NCBI RefSeq assembly: GCF_001730295.1
Contig: NZ_MIKA01000012.1
Span: forward strand, 215,041-279,040
DNA length: 64,000 nt
Direction of reading: 5' to 3'
From: Enterococcus plantarum
Lineage (GTDB): Bacteria > Bacillota > Bacilli > Lactobacillales > Enterococcaceae
The notes under the pieces were generated by a model that saw nothing but the letters and a program-made list of their open reading frames with translations, was not told the origin of the DNA and ran no database searches. Positions 46,051 to 54,273 of this stretch are shown here, piece after piece. Each line of letters begins with the position of its first letter. Position 1 is the stretch's first letter. The position numbers and the translations under genes were made by a program.

Positions 46051-46693
46051 TTTTTTCTCCTTCTTTTTTCTTATTCACTATGTCTAATGAGTTTCCATAT
46101 CTGTTCATATTTTTCTGTTCAAAATATGCACCTATTCTTGGGTATTGTTTCAATGTTCCAGATAAAAATAGCATTCCTATACCAATCAATCCTACTGAAA
46201 AATTTCCATATTTTTCTATCATAAATATAGAGAATATCATTACCAAGACAAAGGGAACTCCCACCATGATACCTATTACTTTATCTGACAACCTCTTACG
46301 ACCATATCTATAAACTAGATGAACATATACCATAAAAAGAAGGGTTACCAAGATTGTTAGCATATAATAATATAGTAACTCTCCTATCGTTTGTTCAGCA
46401 TACCCTATAAATGGAACTAAAAGAATTCCAAAATTGGCTAGTATCATTGTTATAAATAATAACCATAACCCAATCACTTCATTTTTTTTCTTTTTGAAAA
46501 AAATTTTTCCAATTAAAGCCATTAGCATTAGAGTCAAAAAAAATATTGCAAAGAATATAAGTCTTTTCTTTTGAATAGCTAACACTGGAAATATTTGTAG
46601 AAATAAACCTACTAAAAAAAATGTTCCGTAAGTTTTTATCATTGTATCAAAATTTTTCAATTGGAATGGTGCTACTTTATTTATTTGAACCAC
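46043..46693 (-). CDS. polytopic membrane protein, candidate immunity protein of LXG toxin 1
   Basis: This 216-residue protein has about six hydrophobic segments (about 22-37, 46-62, 70-88, 104-124, 136-153, 158-175) and a charged C-terminal tail. Its GTG start lies 13 nt inside the LXG gene, behind AAGGAG with a 7-nt spacer, so translation is coupled to the toxin. LXG toxins with hydrophobic, glycine-rich ends are membrane-active in known cases and are paired with polytopic immunity proteins, which fits. No family is recognised. Confidence 0.72.
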   Translation of the reverse strand: MVQINKVAPFQLKNFDTMIKTYGTFFLVGLFLQIFPVLAIQKKRLIFFAIFFLTLMLMALIGKIFFKKKKNEVIGLWLLFITMILANFGILLVPFIGYAEQTIGELLYYYMLTILVTLLFMVYVHLVYRYGRKRLSDKVIGIMVGVPFVLVMIFSIFMIEKYGNFSVGLIGIGMLFLSGTLKQYPRIGAYFEQKNMNRYGNSLDIVNKKKEGEKNE

Positions 46694-48198
46694 CCTCCTA
46701 CTCCTTTTATTATTCCATTCACACCTTTTTTTAATCCTTTAGTTATACCAAGTTTTTTATCAATGAATTCCACACCCTTAACCGCAACGTAGCTTACAGC
46801 TACTGCACCTGCAGCTACAGCCAAAACAGGTGCAGATGCGCCTAATGCGGCAGTGGCAGCCGCAGCACCAGCGGTCGCTGCAACTGTAGCCGCAGTTGTT
46901 GTCACAGCTACTTTAGCAACATCAACAACAACACCACCTACTTGACTTGCAATAACTTGACCTCCTTTTAGACCATCCTCTTTTGCTAAATCATAACTAT
47001 CTTTAATTCCTGTACCAACATCGATAACTCCTGAAACAATATTCAAGCCAGGAATAACTCTTCCAAATCCTTTAGCTGTTTTCAAGTTTTTTGCATCTTT
47101 TACTATCGTGTTTAAACCAAATGATATTGGTTTTTTTACTGCAGATAATACATCAGATTTAATTGCGCCCCATGTAGCTTTAGCTATATCACCAAAGCGT
47201 CCTGATGTTCCTTTTGTTAACATTCCAGCATCACGAATTTTCGCTTCTTCTAGTATTTTCAAACCATCTTTCGTTAACTTCCCACCAGAAGATATCCGAT
47301 TAAAATTTTTATGCTGTTTAACAAATTTACTAAATCCTGTAAATTCATCCAATCGCTTCGACATACCAGTGACAGTCGTTACAATCAAGGTTCCATCTGA
47401 TAATCGACTTACACGCGCACCGTACCAAACACTTTTAAACGACTTATCTCCTGTTTTGATAAATTCTTTGTATAGTTTGTTCCACTCTTTTACTTCATCG
47501 TATTGTTTATCAAGTTCACTTTTCGCTTTTTCAGATTGTATTTTAGTAAACCAACTTTTATCCGTTCCTTTTGGCAACGAATAAGAACCGTCACTATTAA
47601 CTGTCGTTCCACTCAACACCAGCACACCTTGCATCGCAATACTTAACTCATTTAAGCTATTACTAAAAAGTCCGTTCGTCTGACTCGAAAAATCATGTAA
47701 CTTCTTAATTTTTTTCTGTACCTTGTCGATATCATCTTGCATACTATTTGCCATGCGGTTCAATCGATTTTGCGCATGCTTTAACATATCTTTCAATCCT
47801 GGCACTGGATTCCCTGCCGCTAGATTTCCAGCGGTATTTGCTGAAGCAGTTAGAGCTGCTTTGGATGCTTTCAAGAGTTGCATCTGCATGTTCAACTTAT
47901 CTTCATCTAGAAAACCTTCACTTGAAATCGCTGCATTCGCTCCTGTATATTTTACTAAATCATTTTGTATACCGTCCATTGATGTGGTAACACGACTTAT
48001 TGTCGGAAGGATTAGTTCTGAAAATAATCCTTTTCCTGCATTATAGGCCGCACCTGACAAGGTACGTCCATCCACGGCTGCGGTTAAGCGTTGGCTTCCT
48101 GATCGTAAGTCACTCACGGTACTTTTTGCCGTCGATAAATTGCTCGACATGGCACTCATCAATTTTGAAGAGTCTCCGCTTGAATAGACTAATCCCAT
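46681..48198 (-). CDS. LXG-type T7SS toxin 1, glycine-rich membrane-type C-terminus
   Basis: This 505-residue protein has an all-helical N-terminal LXG-type export domain (about 1-220), with LSG at about residue 46 in RTLSGAAYNAGKG. Its DNA is almost identical to the gene at 49,553-51,124 as far as TDKSWF. A unique middle (about 225-365) follows. The last ~140 residues alternate Ala/Gly/Val runs (KVAVTTTAATVAATAGAAAA) with a short basic tail, a glycine-zipper pattern like TelE-type membrane-depolarising toxins. The gene starts inside a 42-nt relic of its former helper gene. The missing helpers could be supplied in trans by the upstream set. Confidence 0.85.
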   Translation of the reverse strand: MGLVYSSGDSSKLMSAMSSNLSTAKSTVSDLRSGSQRLTAAVDGRTLSGAAYNAGKGLFSELILPTISRVTTSMDGIQNDLVKYTGANAAISSEGFLDEDKLNMQMQLLKASKAALTASANTAGNLAAGNPVPGLKDMLKHAQNRLNRMANSMQDDIDKVQKKIKKLHDFSSQTNGLFSNSLNELSIAMQGVLVLSGTTVNSDGSYSLPKGTDKSWFTKIQSEKAKSELDKQYDEVKEWNKLYKEFIKTGDKSFKSVWYGARVSRLSDGTLIVTTVTGMSKRLDEFTGFSKFVKQHKNFNRISSGGKLTKDGLKILEEAKIRDAGMLTKGTSGRFGDIAKATWGAIKSDVLSAVKKPISFGLNTIVKDAKNLKTAKGFGRVIPGLNIVSGVIDVGTGIKDSYDLAKEDGLKGGQVIASQVGGVVVDVAKVAVTTTAATVAATAGAAAATAALGASAPVLAVAAGAVAVSYVAVKGVEFIDKKLGITKGLKKGVNGIIKGVGGWFK

Positions 48199-48230
48199 GT
48201 TAATTCATTCCTTTCTTTCTGGATTTCTGA
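48189..48230 (-). pseudogene. 42-nt relic of the 3' end of the coiled-coil export-partner gene
   Basis: These bases match the end of the gene at 51,115-51,477 (last residues SEIQKERNELTWD and stop) and mark the upstream breakpoint of the toxin-1/toxin-2 duplication. Beyond 48,230 the similarity stops. Confidence 0.85.
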
Positions 48231-48322
48231 TATCAGTAGTTCTATAGTTTAAATAAAGAAGCTAAAACATATGGTGTTAGCTTCTTTATTTGACAGAATA
48301 TAGTTATTTAGGCTTATACTTT

Positions 48323-48655
48323 TTAGAATCCAATTGATTCATTTGAATTGCTTGATTCACTATCTTGTTTGTCTAATCCATCTTTCCATTCTGAATAGAC
48401 TTCCATAAATCTTTCTTCTTCTTCATCTGAATACCCTTCAAATACCACTTTATCTATATTTTCATGATTAAAGAAAATTGTCGTTTCTGGATTCAGTCCT
48501 GTTGGATATAATACTGACATATAATCTGCAAAAGTATCTTTTCCTGTAGTTTGATCTGTATAAATTGCTCCACGACCTACAATCAACAGTTTTTGAAGTC
48601 CTTCTTCAAGTAAAACAACACTTCCTAAGGGTAATAATTTTTTTGTTTCAGTCAT
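48323..48655 (-). CDS. DUF4176-type T7SS-associated protein
   Basis: This 110-residue protein has the DUF4176 pattern: LLPLGSVVLLEEG, then LLIVGRG, DYMSVLYPTGL, FFNHENIDKVVFEGYSDEEE. DUF4176 genes are regular members of LXG operons and are thought to help toxin handling or export. The start overlaps the upstream membrane-protein gene by 8 nt. Three other short homologues (51,756, 53,962 and 56,271) and one long one (58,487) occur in the window, at most one per cassette position, consistent with cassette duplication. Confidence 0.82.
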   Translation of the reverse strand: MTETKKLLPLGSVVLLEEGLQKLLIVGRGAIYTDQTTGKDTFADYMSVLYPTGLNPETTIFFNHENIDKVVFEGYSDEEEERFMEVYSEWKDGLDKQDSESSNSNESIGF

Positions 48656-49559
48656 TTATTTTCTCCTCTTTCTCTGTTCCTTTAATATGTTTATTGAAAT
48701 ATTTCTCTCCATACCATTCTAATTGGGTCTTACCTTCCCATTCTCTGTATTCTTCTGGATATTTGTATTTGTAGTATCCATTGAGTAAATATGGTAAAAA
48801 TAAATATGACTCAACAATAATTATCGCTATGTTCATAATGAACCACATAGCGATAATACCTATAAAACCGACAGTATCCGTACGAATTTCTGTCTCCTTT
48901 GGAAAGATAAATTTCCACAAAGCAATACCAATTACTATGATCCATCCATATTTCATGGTCAATTTCAGTATCTTTTGAATAAGAACATCTATTCTTTTAT
49001 TTTTCATCTCTATATTAAATAACATCTCATTTAATGATTTCAACTTATTCCTCAATATCACATAACCTATAATAACCATTAAAGTAAATAGCATTAAAGT
49101 ACCCAGAATAGTTAACGGAACAAAAGAAAAAGTAAGAAAAAATAAATTAAACTCCAAAACCAACCAAAGTATATAGTTATTTAAATTCAATTGTCCTCTG
49201 TATCTAGATAAATATAATTCTCCTCTATCTCTAAAAATTAGAACTAATACTATCCAAATAAATAACAAACAAAAAAATAGCCAAGATGGCAAAAAATTAA
49301 TTATTGGTTTTGGAAATGGACTTTCTCCCAATTCTCCTCTTGAACCTTTTGTAGCAAGGAAAGATATGGAATAATTGATACCTATTAAAAAAATAATTAA
49401 TATTAAACCTATTATCTGTGCTTTTAGCTTTTGTTTTCCTACAGGATCTGGCAAGCGATTAACATCTTTATTCATATACTGTACAAAATTATCATCTAAT
49501 AAGTTCAAACTTTTTTCAAAATCTGCTGTCATTAATTTAGGTAGTTTCATTTTCACCAT
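48648..49559 (-). CDS. polytopic membrane protein, candidate immunity protein of LXG toxin 2
   Basis: This 303-residue protein has about seven hydrophobic segments from residue 48 on and a charged C-terminal tail containing YPEEYREWEGKTQLEWYGEKYF. Its first codons overlap the toxin-2 stop (TGGTGA), so translation is coupled. Position directly after a toxin with a hydrophobic glycine-rich end makes an immunity role likely. The first ATG and the one three codons later are both possible starts. It is unlike the toxin-1 partner at 46,043, as expected for different C-terminal toxin domains. Confidence 0.72.
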   Translation of the reverse strand: MVKMKLPKLMTADFEKSLNLLDDNFVQYMNKDVNRLPDPVGKQKLKAQIIGLILIIFLIGINYSISFLATKGSRGELGESPFPKPIINFLPSWLFFCLLFIWIVLVLIFRDRGELYLSRYRGQLNLNNYILWLVLEFNLFFLTFSFVPLTILGTLMLFTLMVIIGYVILRNKLKSLNEMLFNIEMKNKRIDVLIQKILKLTMKYGWIIVIGIALWKFIFPKETEIRTDTVGFIGIIAMWFIMNIAIIIVESYLFLPYLLNGYYKYKYPEEYREWEGKTQLEWYGEKYFNKHIKGTEKEEKIND

Positions 49560-51124
49560 CCAAACTTAATCTCTGGGAACTTCACAGAAGATACAGCCTT
49601 TCCTATTGATTTACCAACATTTTGAACATCTTTACAAACTTGTTTTACAGTTTCAACCCCTTGACTAACACCTTTTCCGATAACTTCTGTACTCTTGTCA
49701 TAAAAGTTATAAAAACCATCCTTAACACTATCATAAAAACTAGGAACGAAAAATTGTACAATAGTATTTATACCACCGACAACTCCTCCAACTACTGCAC
49801 CAGCTGCTGCACCAGAAACAGTTCCAATAATAGGTATAGGTATTGCTGTACCTATTGCTCCACCTATAGTAGCTCCAATTGTCATACCTTCCAGAGGTCC
49901 AATACTTTTTACTGTATCTATCGCTCCACCTATAACTCCTTTCCCGATACTTCCAGTCTTGCCATAAGCATCTACACCACTTGATACAAACGTAACTCCT
50001 AATTGTACATAAGTTGCTATTGCAGCTACTTTTCCTATTCCTTTTCCGACCCCCCACTGTTTTGCACCTTGAACAAATTGGGAATTTTTTAGACTCTCAC
50101 CCACCCATGTTTTGATTGGATTTGTAAATTTATTAAAGTTTTCAAACGCTTTTCCTAATGTATCTACTTTAGGAATCCACTTGCCTTGTATTACAGCTTG
50201 TCCAAAAGTTTCATACTTAGCTAGTCCATTGATTAGTTTTGTTTGCCACCCAGAAGGAAGTTTATTCGCTAACATCCAAAATTCATCATTTGCAAGCAGT
50301 TTTTTTACTACAGAGGCTGGATAAAGTTTTAACAACATTTCGAAACGTTTAATATTATCTGTCTTGCCACCTTTTACTGGTTTTAGTAAAGCTTCTGTTT
50401 GCTTATACAATTCTAAAAAAGCATTTGTAGAAGATTGTCCAAGAATTTTATTTGAATTTGGATGCATTTTTGAAAACCAACTTTTATCCGTTCCTTTTGG
50501 CAACGAATAAGAACCGTCACTATTAACAACTGTTCCACTCAATACAAGCACACCTTGCATCGCAATACTTAACTCATTTAAGCTATTACTAAAAAGTCCG
50601 TTCGTCTGACTCGAAAAATCATGTAACTTCTTAATTTTTTTCTGTACCTTGTCGATATCATCTTGCATACTATTTGCCATGCGGTTCAATCGATTTTGCG
50701 CATGCTTTAACATATCTTTCAATCCTGGCACTGGATTCCCTGCCGCTAGATTTCCAGCGGTATTTGCTGAAGCAGTTAGAGCTGCTTTGGATGCTTTCAA
50801 GAGTTGCATCTGCATGTTCAACTTATCTTCATCTAGAAAACCTTCACTTGAAATCGCTGCATTCGCTCCTGTATATTTTACTAAATCATTTTGTATACCG
50901 TCCATTGATGTGGTAACACGACTTATCGTTGGAAGGATTAATTCTGAAAATAATCCTTTTCCCGCATTATATGCCGCACCTGACAAGGTACGTCCATCCA
51001 CGGCTGCGGTTAAGCGTTGGCTTCCTGATCGTAAGTCACTCACAGTACTTTTTGCCGTCGATAAGTTACTTGACATGGCACTCATCAATTTTGAAGAGTC
51101 TCCGCTTGAATAGACTAATCCCAT
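49553..51124 (-). CDS. LXG-type T7SS toxin 2, glycine-zipper C-terminus
   Basis: This 523-residue protein shares its first ~222 residues with toxin 1 (near-identical DNA, 50,474-51,156) and then has a different C-terminus. Residues about 350-460 carry a classical glycine zipper (GATIGGAIGTAIPIPIIGT, GAAAGAVVGGVVGGI), followed by an amphipathic Lys-rich tail ending in KFGW. This matches the pattern of TelE-like pore-forming LXG effectors. It is preceded by its full helper set (51,115, 51,490, 51,756) and followed by its membrane partner (48,648), so it is the best-preserved cassette of the left block. Confidence 0.87.
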   Translation of the reverse strand: MGLVYSSGDSSKLMSAMSSNLSTAKSTVSDLRSGSQRLTAAVDGRTLSGAAYNAGKGLFSELILPTISRVTTSMDGIQNDLVKYTGANAAISSEGFLDEDKLNMQMQLLKASKAALTASANTAGNLAAGNPVPGLKDMLKHAQNRLNRMANSMQDDIDKVQKKIKKLHDFSSQTNGLFSNSLNELSIAMQGVLVLSGTVVNSDGSYSLPKGTDKSWFSKMHPNSNKILGQSSTNAFLELYKQTEALLKPVKGGKTDNIKRFEMLLKLYPASVVKKLLANDEFWMLANKLPSGWQTKLINGLAKYETFGQAVIQGKWIPKVDTLGKAFENFNKFTNPIKTWVGESLKNSQFVQGAKQWGVGKGIGKVAAIATYVQLGVTFVSSGVDAYGKTGSIGKGVIGGAIDTVKSIGPLEGMTIGATIGGAIGTAIPIPIIGTVSGAAAGAVVGGVVGGINTIVQFFVPSFYDSVKDGFYNFYDKSTEVIGKGVSQGVETVKQVCKDVQNVGKSIGKAVSSVKFPEIKFGW

Positions 51125-51477
51125 GTTAATTCATTCCTTTCTTTCTGGATTTCTGAGCGTTCTTCGTTTAGCTCTTCAGCTGATTTTGTATACATTTCTG
51201 CTAATTCTTGCTTTTGCTCCTTAAAAAATTGTCCGAAATGCTTCTTTTTCCCATGAAGTTCTTCTTGCTCCCATCGAGCAGAAGAACTCCCTTCTTTTAT
51301 TAATTCATCATTTAATTCTTGTAGTTGTCGGAAATTTCGAGTTAGTTCCGTCTCTAATGACTCAAACACTTCTTGAATCTGTCGTTTTTCACTATTCAAA
51401 TCGTCAATTTGACGTTCTTTCTCAACAATTTTTTGCGTATACTCCGATCTTAACTTCTCATTTTTATCTTGTGCCAT
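51115..51477 (-). CDS. coiled-coil export partner (DUF3958-like)
   Basis: This 120-residue protein is almost entirely charged helix (Glu, Lys, Gln, Arg) with a Trp-containing break near residue 70 (SARWEQEELHG). It overlaps the toxin-2 start by 10 nt. Small helical proteins of this type (DUF3958) bind the LXG domain together with a DUF3130-type partner and form the composite export signal in studied T7SSb systems. The start follows GGGAGG. Its 3' end was copied with the toxin to 48,189-48,230. Confidence 0.75.
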   Translation of the reverse strand: MAQDKNEKLRSEYTQKIVEKERQIDDLNSEKRQIQEVFESLETELTRNFRQLQELNDELIKEGSSSARWEQEELHGKKKHFGQFFKEQKQELAEMYTKSAEELNEERSEIQKERNELTWD

Positions 51478-51489
51478 ATGTTTTCCTCC

Positions 51490-51744
51490 CTACTTAAATC
51501 TCGTTTGACTATCACGAGAAGCAATAACTGCCGCAAGTTTAGGGAATTTATTGGCTTGTTCATTTACACAACTAACTAATTTCGATAAATCAGATAAAAT
51601 CTGATTACTTACTTTAGCTCCCTGCTTCATACTAGAAATGTTACTTCTTCCCAAAGAACAGGTCTTTCCACTTTTAACAGAAACTTTGCTAATTCCAGCA
51701 ACTGCATTTTGAGCCGCTCCTTCATTTGATGCGATCTTCCCCAT
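51490..51744 (-). CDS. small WXG100-like export partner (DUF3130 / TIGR04197 type)
   Basis: This 84-residue helical protein opens MGKIASNEGAAQNAVAGIS and ends SRDSQTRFK. The size, Ser/Ala/Gly-rich first half and final RF match the small T7SS substrate-like proteins (SACOL2603 family, DUF3130) that pair with LXG toxins. It starts behind AAGGAG. The counterpart in the right-hand cassette is at 59,197-59,487, with similar size and the same RF end. Confidence 0.78.
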   Translation of the reverse strand: MGKIASNEGAAQNAVAGISKVSVKSGKTCSLGRSNISSMKQGAKVSNQILSDLSKLVSCVNEQANKFPKLAAVIASRDSQTRFK

Positions 51745-51755
51745 ACTCTCTCTCC

Positions 51756-52157
51756 TTACTCTCTAAATTTATAAAATGGATCTTCTTGTAATTGTTCTGC
51801 TTCATCTAAAATCGGTTCAGGTTCTTGAATCACTTCTGGCTCGGGTGCTTCTGGAACAACTATAGGACCGTTAGCCATTTTTACTAACAAATCCTCTAAA
51901 AATTCTTGATCATTTTGATCTGAATAACCTTCAAAAATAACCTCAGCAATTTGGTCAGCACTGATCGTGAATACTTCTTGGCTTGGTACATCGCCAAATG
52001 GGTGGGGCGCAACTTTATATCTTGAAAAAATTGCGTCCATTTCATTTTTTGCAATGGCTCGAGCAACTACTACATAAAGTATTTGGTCATTTTCAGGTTC
52101 TTCTAATCGTAAAATACTCCCTAGAGGCAAAAAGGGCGTGCTCATTTCTTCTCTCAT
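51756..52157 (-). CDS. DUF4176-type protein with a Pro/Glu-rich tail
   Basis: This 133-residue protein starts with the DUF4176 core (FLPLGSILRLEE, VVVARA, ISADQIAEVIFEGYSDQND). A ~45-residue Pro/Glu/Val-rich tail follows, unlike the shorter homologues. It overlaps the essC-like fragment by four bases in the ATGA style, with a GGAGG site inside the fragment. That arrangement suggests this cassette was once fused in expression to an intact essC gene. Confidence 0.8.
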   Translation of the reverse strand: MREEMSTPFLPLGSILRLEEPENDQILYVVVARAIAKNEMDAIFSRYKVAPHPFGDVPSQEVFTISADQIAEVIFEGYSDQNDQEFLEDLLVKMANGPIVVPEAPEPEVIQEPEPILDEAEQLQEDPFYKFRE

Positions 52158-52576
52158 TCTCCTACCTCCATCGGTATAACAATATCTTCGAATAGATCAT
52201 CCTTCAAACTATGAAGTACATTGCGAGGAACAACAACATTTTTTTGTGTGTACGGTAAATTCTCTATGAATAATTGATTTTGTAAACTACCGCCAAATAG
52301 GATTTGATACACACTTTCTTTCACCATATTCGTCAATCCACCATACGTATTTCCAACTTTTGTTAAACTATCTATAAATACAAGTTGCAAGTGATCATTC
52401 CCACCATTTAAAAGAAATGCGACTTCTTCTGGATTTAAGAATAGTTTGTCTACTAATTCTGCAATGCCATTGATTATTACGATTCTTTTAGCAAAAAGTG
52501 GTAAATTATTAAATATTTTTAACTGTCCGTAGTAATCAAGAATAAAAACTATAAAATATTTTTTAAGGAATAATCG
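52154..52576 (-). pseudogene. headless essC 3'-end fragment B (T7SS ATPase C-terminus)
   Basis: The frame is open for 140 codons from a stop at 52,577-52,579 to a TGA at 52,154-52,156. It reads FIVFILDYYGQLKIFNNLP, then FAKRIVIINGIAELVDKLF, and a second half GGLTNMVKESVYQILFGGSLQNQLF with a late VVPRNVLHS. This alternation of beta strand and helix resembles the last P-loop-type ATPase domain of EssC, which lacks a strict Walker A and determines cargo specificity. No start codon with a ribosome site is visible at the 5' end. It is coupled to the DUF4176 gene at 51,756. The EssC assignment is by pattern and context. Confidence 0.65.
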
Positions 52577-52871
52577 TTAATTTCTGTTCTGTATTATTCC
52601 TTTTTTGGTTCTGTGAATATTCACCAAATAAGTTGCTAGCTCAATCATCGTGGCATTCTATAATTTATGTATTTATTATTTGATATCATTAACTAAAAAA
52701 TTATTAATTCTTACTTATACAGCATATAATGACAAGCAAAAAAGAACAACCCCATCAGCTTTTTTTCTGATTGAATTGTTCTTTTGATATAAAGTAATGT
52801 CGTCATTATTACTTCTCTATCTACTTTAAAAGTGGCTCTCCATTCTGCTTATTTAATAAAATTCAACTTAA
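52577..52871 (-). other. gap with hairpins and a degenerate coding relic
   Basis: A GGAATAAT/ATTATTCC hairpin lies at 52,567-52,599. On the minus strand at about 52,612-52,666 a broken frame spells IECHDD-stop-ASNLFGEYS. That is similar to NCHEGGASNIFGEYI encoded at about 43,440-43,495. No intact gene is seen. Confidence 0.45.
52738..52786 (-). terminator. terminator of the small helical protein gene at 52,872
   Basis: AAAAGAACAA pairs with TTGTTCTTTT around an inner ATCAG/CTGAT helix, followed by T residues on the minus strand. Confidence 0.7.
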
Positions 52872-53165
52872 TTAAATTTTTTCTTTGCTTCTCAAAATGC
52901 TAATCTGGCTTTCCATTTTTTGTAAAGTTTGCGAAAAATCTTTGTGAAAATTAGTATATAATTTTGAACAAACATAGTATTCCCTCATTACTTTATCCTT
53001 ATCGAGTGGTTGGAGATTTTCAGTAAAAAATTGGTTAAGCAAGTTTAAAATAAGATTCCATAAAGTAAGTTGTTCTAACGTATTTGCAATAGTATGAACG
53101 TCTTGTTGTGGAATGTTTGGTAACGGCTGATTATTCTGTTTAGCAATGATTAGTTTTTTATTCAT
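52872..53165 (-). CDS. small helical protein divergent from an XRE regulator (boundary unit B)
   Basis: This 97-residue protein is predicted helical, with a conserved C-terminus FHKDFSQTLQKMESQISILR. It is clearly paralogous to the 96-residue protein at 60,502-60,792 (same length, QPL/I near the N-terminus, same C-terminal motif). Both are divergent from a small XRE-type regulator. It starts behind AAGGAG and has its own promoter and operator. No known family. It may be the partner or target of the regulator. Confidence 0.75.
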   Translation of the reverse strand: MNKKLIIAKQNNQPLPNIPQQDVHTIANTLEQLTLWNLILNLLNQFFTENLQPLDKDKVMREYYVCSKLYTNFHKDFSQTLQKMESQISILRSKEKI

Positions 53166-53358
53166 AATAATTCTCCTTTGAATTTTTCTGTAAACTTGGA
53201 GAATTTCTTGAATTATGGTATGATTTACTTGTCTAAAGTAGAGTTTTAATTCAAGAAATTCGTTTCTTATTTATTAAAGCTCTGCTTCTTTTTTGCCTGT
53301 TTATTTTAAACCCTTCTAACGCTCCTCTCACTATACCATTCGCAAAAAAGAATTTTTT

Positions 53359-53374
53359 ATTCGCTTTAACGAAT
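53359..53374. promoter_or_regulatory. operator-like palindrome 1
   Basis: ATTCGCTTTAACGAAT lies directly downstream of the -10 of the leftward promoter. It matches the second site (53,434-53,449) in inverted orientation with a single mismatch. Confidence 0.65.
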
Positions 53375-53376
53375 AT

Positions 53377-53405
53377 ATAATACCATAAAATGAATAATCA
53401 GTCAA
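53377..53405 (-). promoter_or_regulatory. leftward promoter of the small helical protein gene
   Basis: TTGACT (53400-53405), 17 nt, TATTAT (53377-53382) on the minus strand. Confidence 0.7.
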
Positions 53406-53433
53406 AAACTAAATTCTATTTACAGAACTATTT

Positions 53434-53449
53434 ATTCGTTTAAGCGAAT
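53434..53449. promoter_or_regulatory. operator-like palindrome 2
   Basis: ATTCGTTTAAGCGAAT sits 8 nt upstream of the -35 of the regulator promoter. Both sites together look like the targets of the adjacent XRE repressor. Confidence 0.65.
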
Positions 53450-53457
53450 TTATTATG

Positions 53458-53486
53458 TTGACTAATGAATATAAGAATTTTATACT
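53458..53486 (+). promoter_or_regulatory. promoter of the XRE regulator gene
   Basis: TTGACT (53458-53463), 17 nt, TATACT (53481-53486). Confidence 0.75.
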
Positions 53487-53518
53487 AAAGAGACAAATAA
53501 AATAGGAGGTCCTCACAA

Positions 53519-53734
53519 ATGCCAATTATATATAATCGTTTATGGAAATTATTAATTGATAAAGGAATGACAAAAACCCAATTACGAAAAGAAATAGGAA
53601 TAGGAACTGCAACTCTAGCAAAACTTTCTGCAAACGAGAAAGTTTCGATGGATGTTATTGAAAGGATTTGTGTTGCTCTTGATTGCCAACCTGAGGATAT
53701 TATGGAGTTTATTTCTGAGAACAAACGAGACTGA
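53519..53734 (+). CDS. small XRE-family regulator (boundary unit B)
   Basis: This 71-residue protein is a single helix-turn-helix domain of the Cro/CI-YozG type: LWKLLIDKGMTKTQLRKEIGI, GTATLAKLSANEKVSMDVIERICVALDCQPEDIMEF. It starts behind AGGAGG. It is divergent from the small helical gene at 52,872, with two palindromic operators between, so it probably controls both. It is one of few plus-strand genes in this block. Its analogue is at 60,897-61,106. A role in toxin-cassette expression is possible, but a stand-alone selfish or toxin-antitoxin role is not excluded. Confidence 0.88.
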   Translation: MPIIYNRLWKLLIDKGMTKTQLRKEIGIGTATLAKLSANEKVSMDVIERICVALDCQPEDIMEFISENKRD

Positions 53735-53790
53735 GTTTGTTCAACATTGCTTGGTTCTGTACTGATGTGTCCTAATTATTCTTAAATAGC

Positions 53791-53835
53791 AAAAAGTCAG
53801 AATTAAGAGAATTTCTTCTCCATTCTGACTTTTAA
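53791..53835 (+). terminator. terminator after the XRE regulator gene
   Basis: AAAAGTCAGAAT pairs with ATTCTGACTTTT around an 18-nt loop; a short T tract follows. Confidence 0.75.
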
Positions 53836-53961
53836 TTATTTGAACTCATAAGTCCTAGTTGAAAAACCTAGAGGAGTTTCCTCTAAGTTTCATCACCATT
53901 GATTTAATTCTTTGGATTTTCTTCACCAAGATTAGTTTACAAAAAAACATTAAAACTTATT

Positions 53962-54273
53962 TTAATCTTCAACAACTAGTTTTGGATAAGTAATTGTTTC
54001 TATATTCTTATCATAATTATCTGCAAAATCAATTTCCTGACTGTTTCTATAACCTTCAAATATTACTTCATCAATATCTTCTATATTAAAGAAAACAAAT
54101 TCTTGGCTTCCATCTATTCCTTGCGGATATAATGTTGCTGAATAATCAAAATACCCTATTTTACCATTTTGATTGAAGAGTTGGGCTCTACCTACAATCA
54201 TTAAAAGAACATCGCCTTTTTTTAATCTTACGATAGAACCAATTGGCAATATATAGTTGTTCTCACTCATCAT
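53962..54273 (-). CDS. DUF4176-type T7SS-associated protein
   Basis: This 103-residue protein shows the DUF4176 pattern YILPIGSIVRLKKG, LLMIVGRAQLF, GYFDYSATLYPQGI and DIDEVIFEGYR. It is closely related to the 56,271 protein, differing mainly at the C-terminus. It overlaps the preceding membrane-protein gene by 11 nt. It belongs to the headless cassette 54,853-56,142 and so may be expressed only if that cassette is transcribed from upstream. Confidence 0.82.
   Translation of the reverse strand: MMSENNYILPIGSIVRLKKGDVLLMIVGRAQLFNQNGKIGYFDYSATLYPQGIDGSQEFVFFNIEDIDEVIFEGYRNSQEIDFADNYDKNIETITYPKLVVED

Noticed and set aside
49622..49984. 120-codon plus-strand Ser/Thr/Tyr/Asn-rich frame
   Set aside because: It is the antisense of the glycine-zipper region of toxin 2; composition follows from the Gly/Ala codons.
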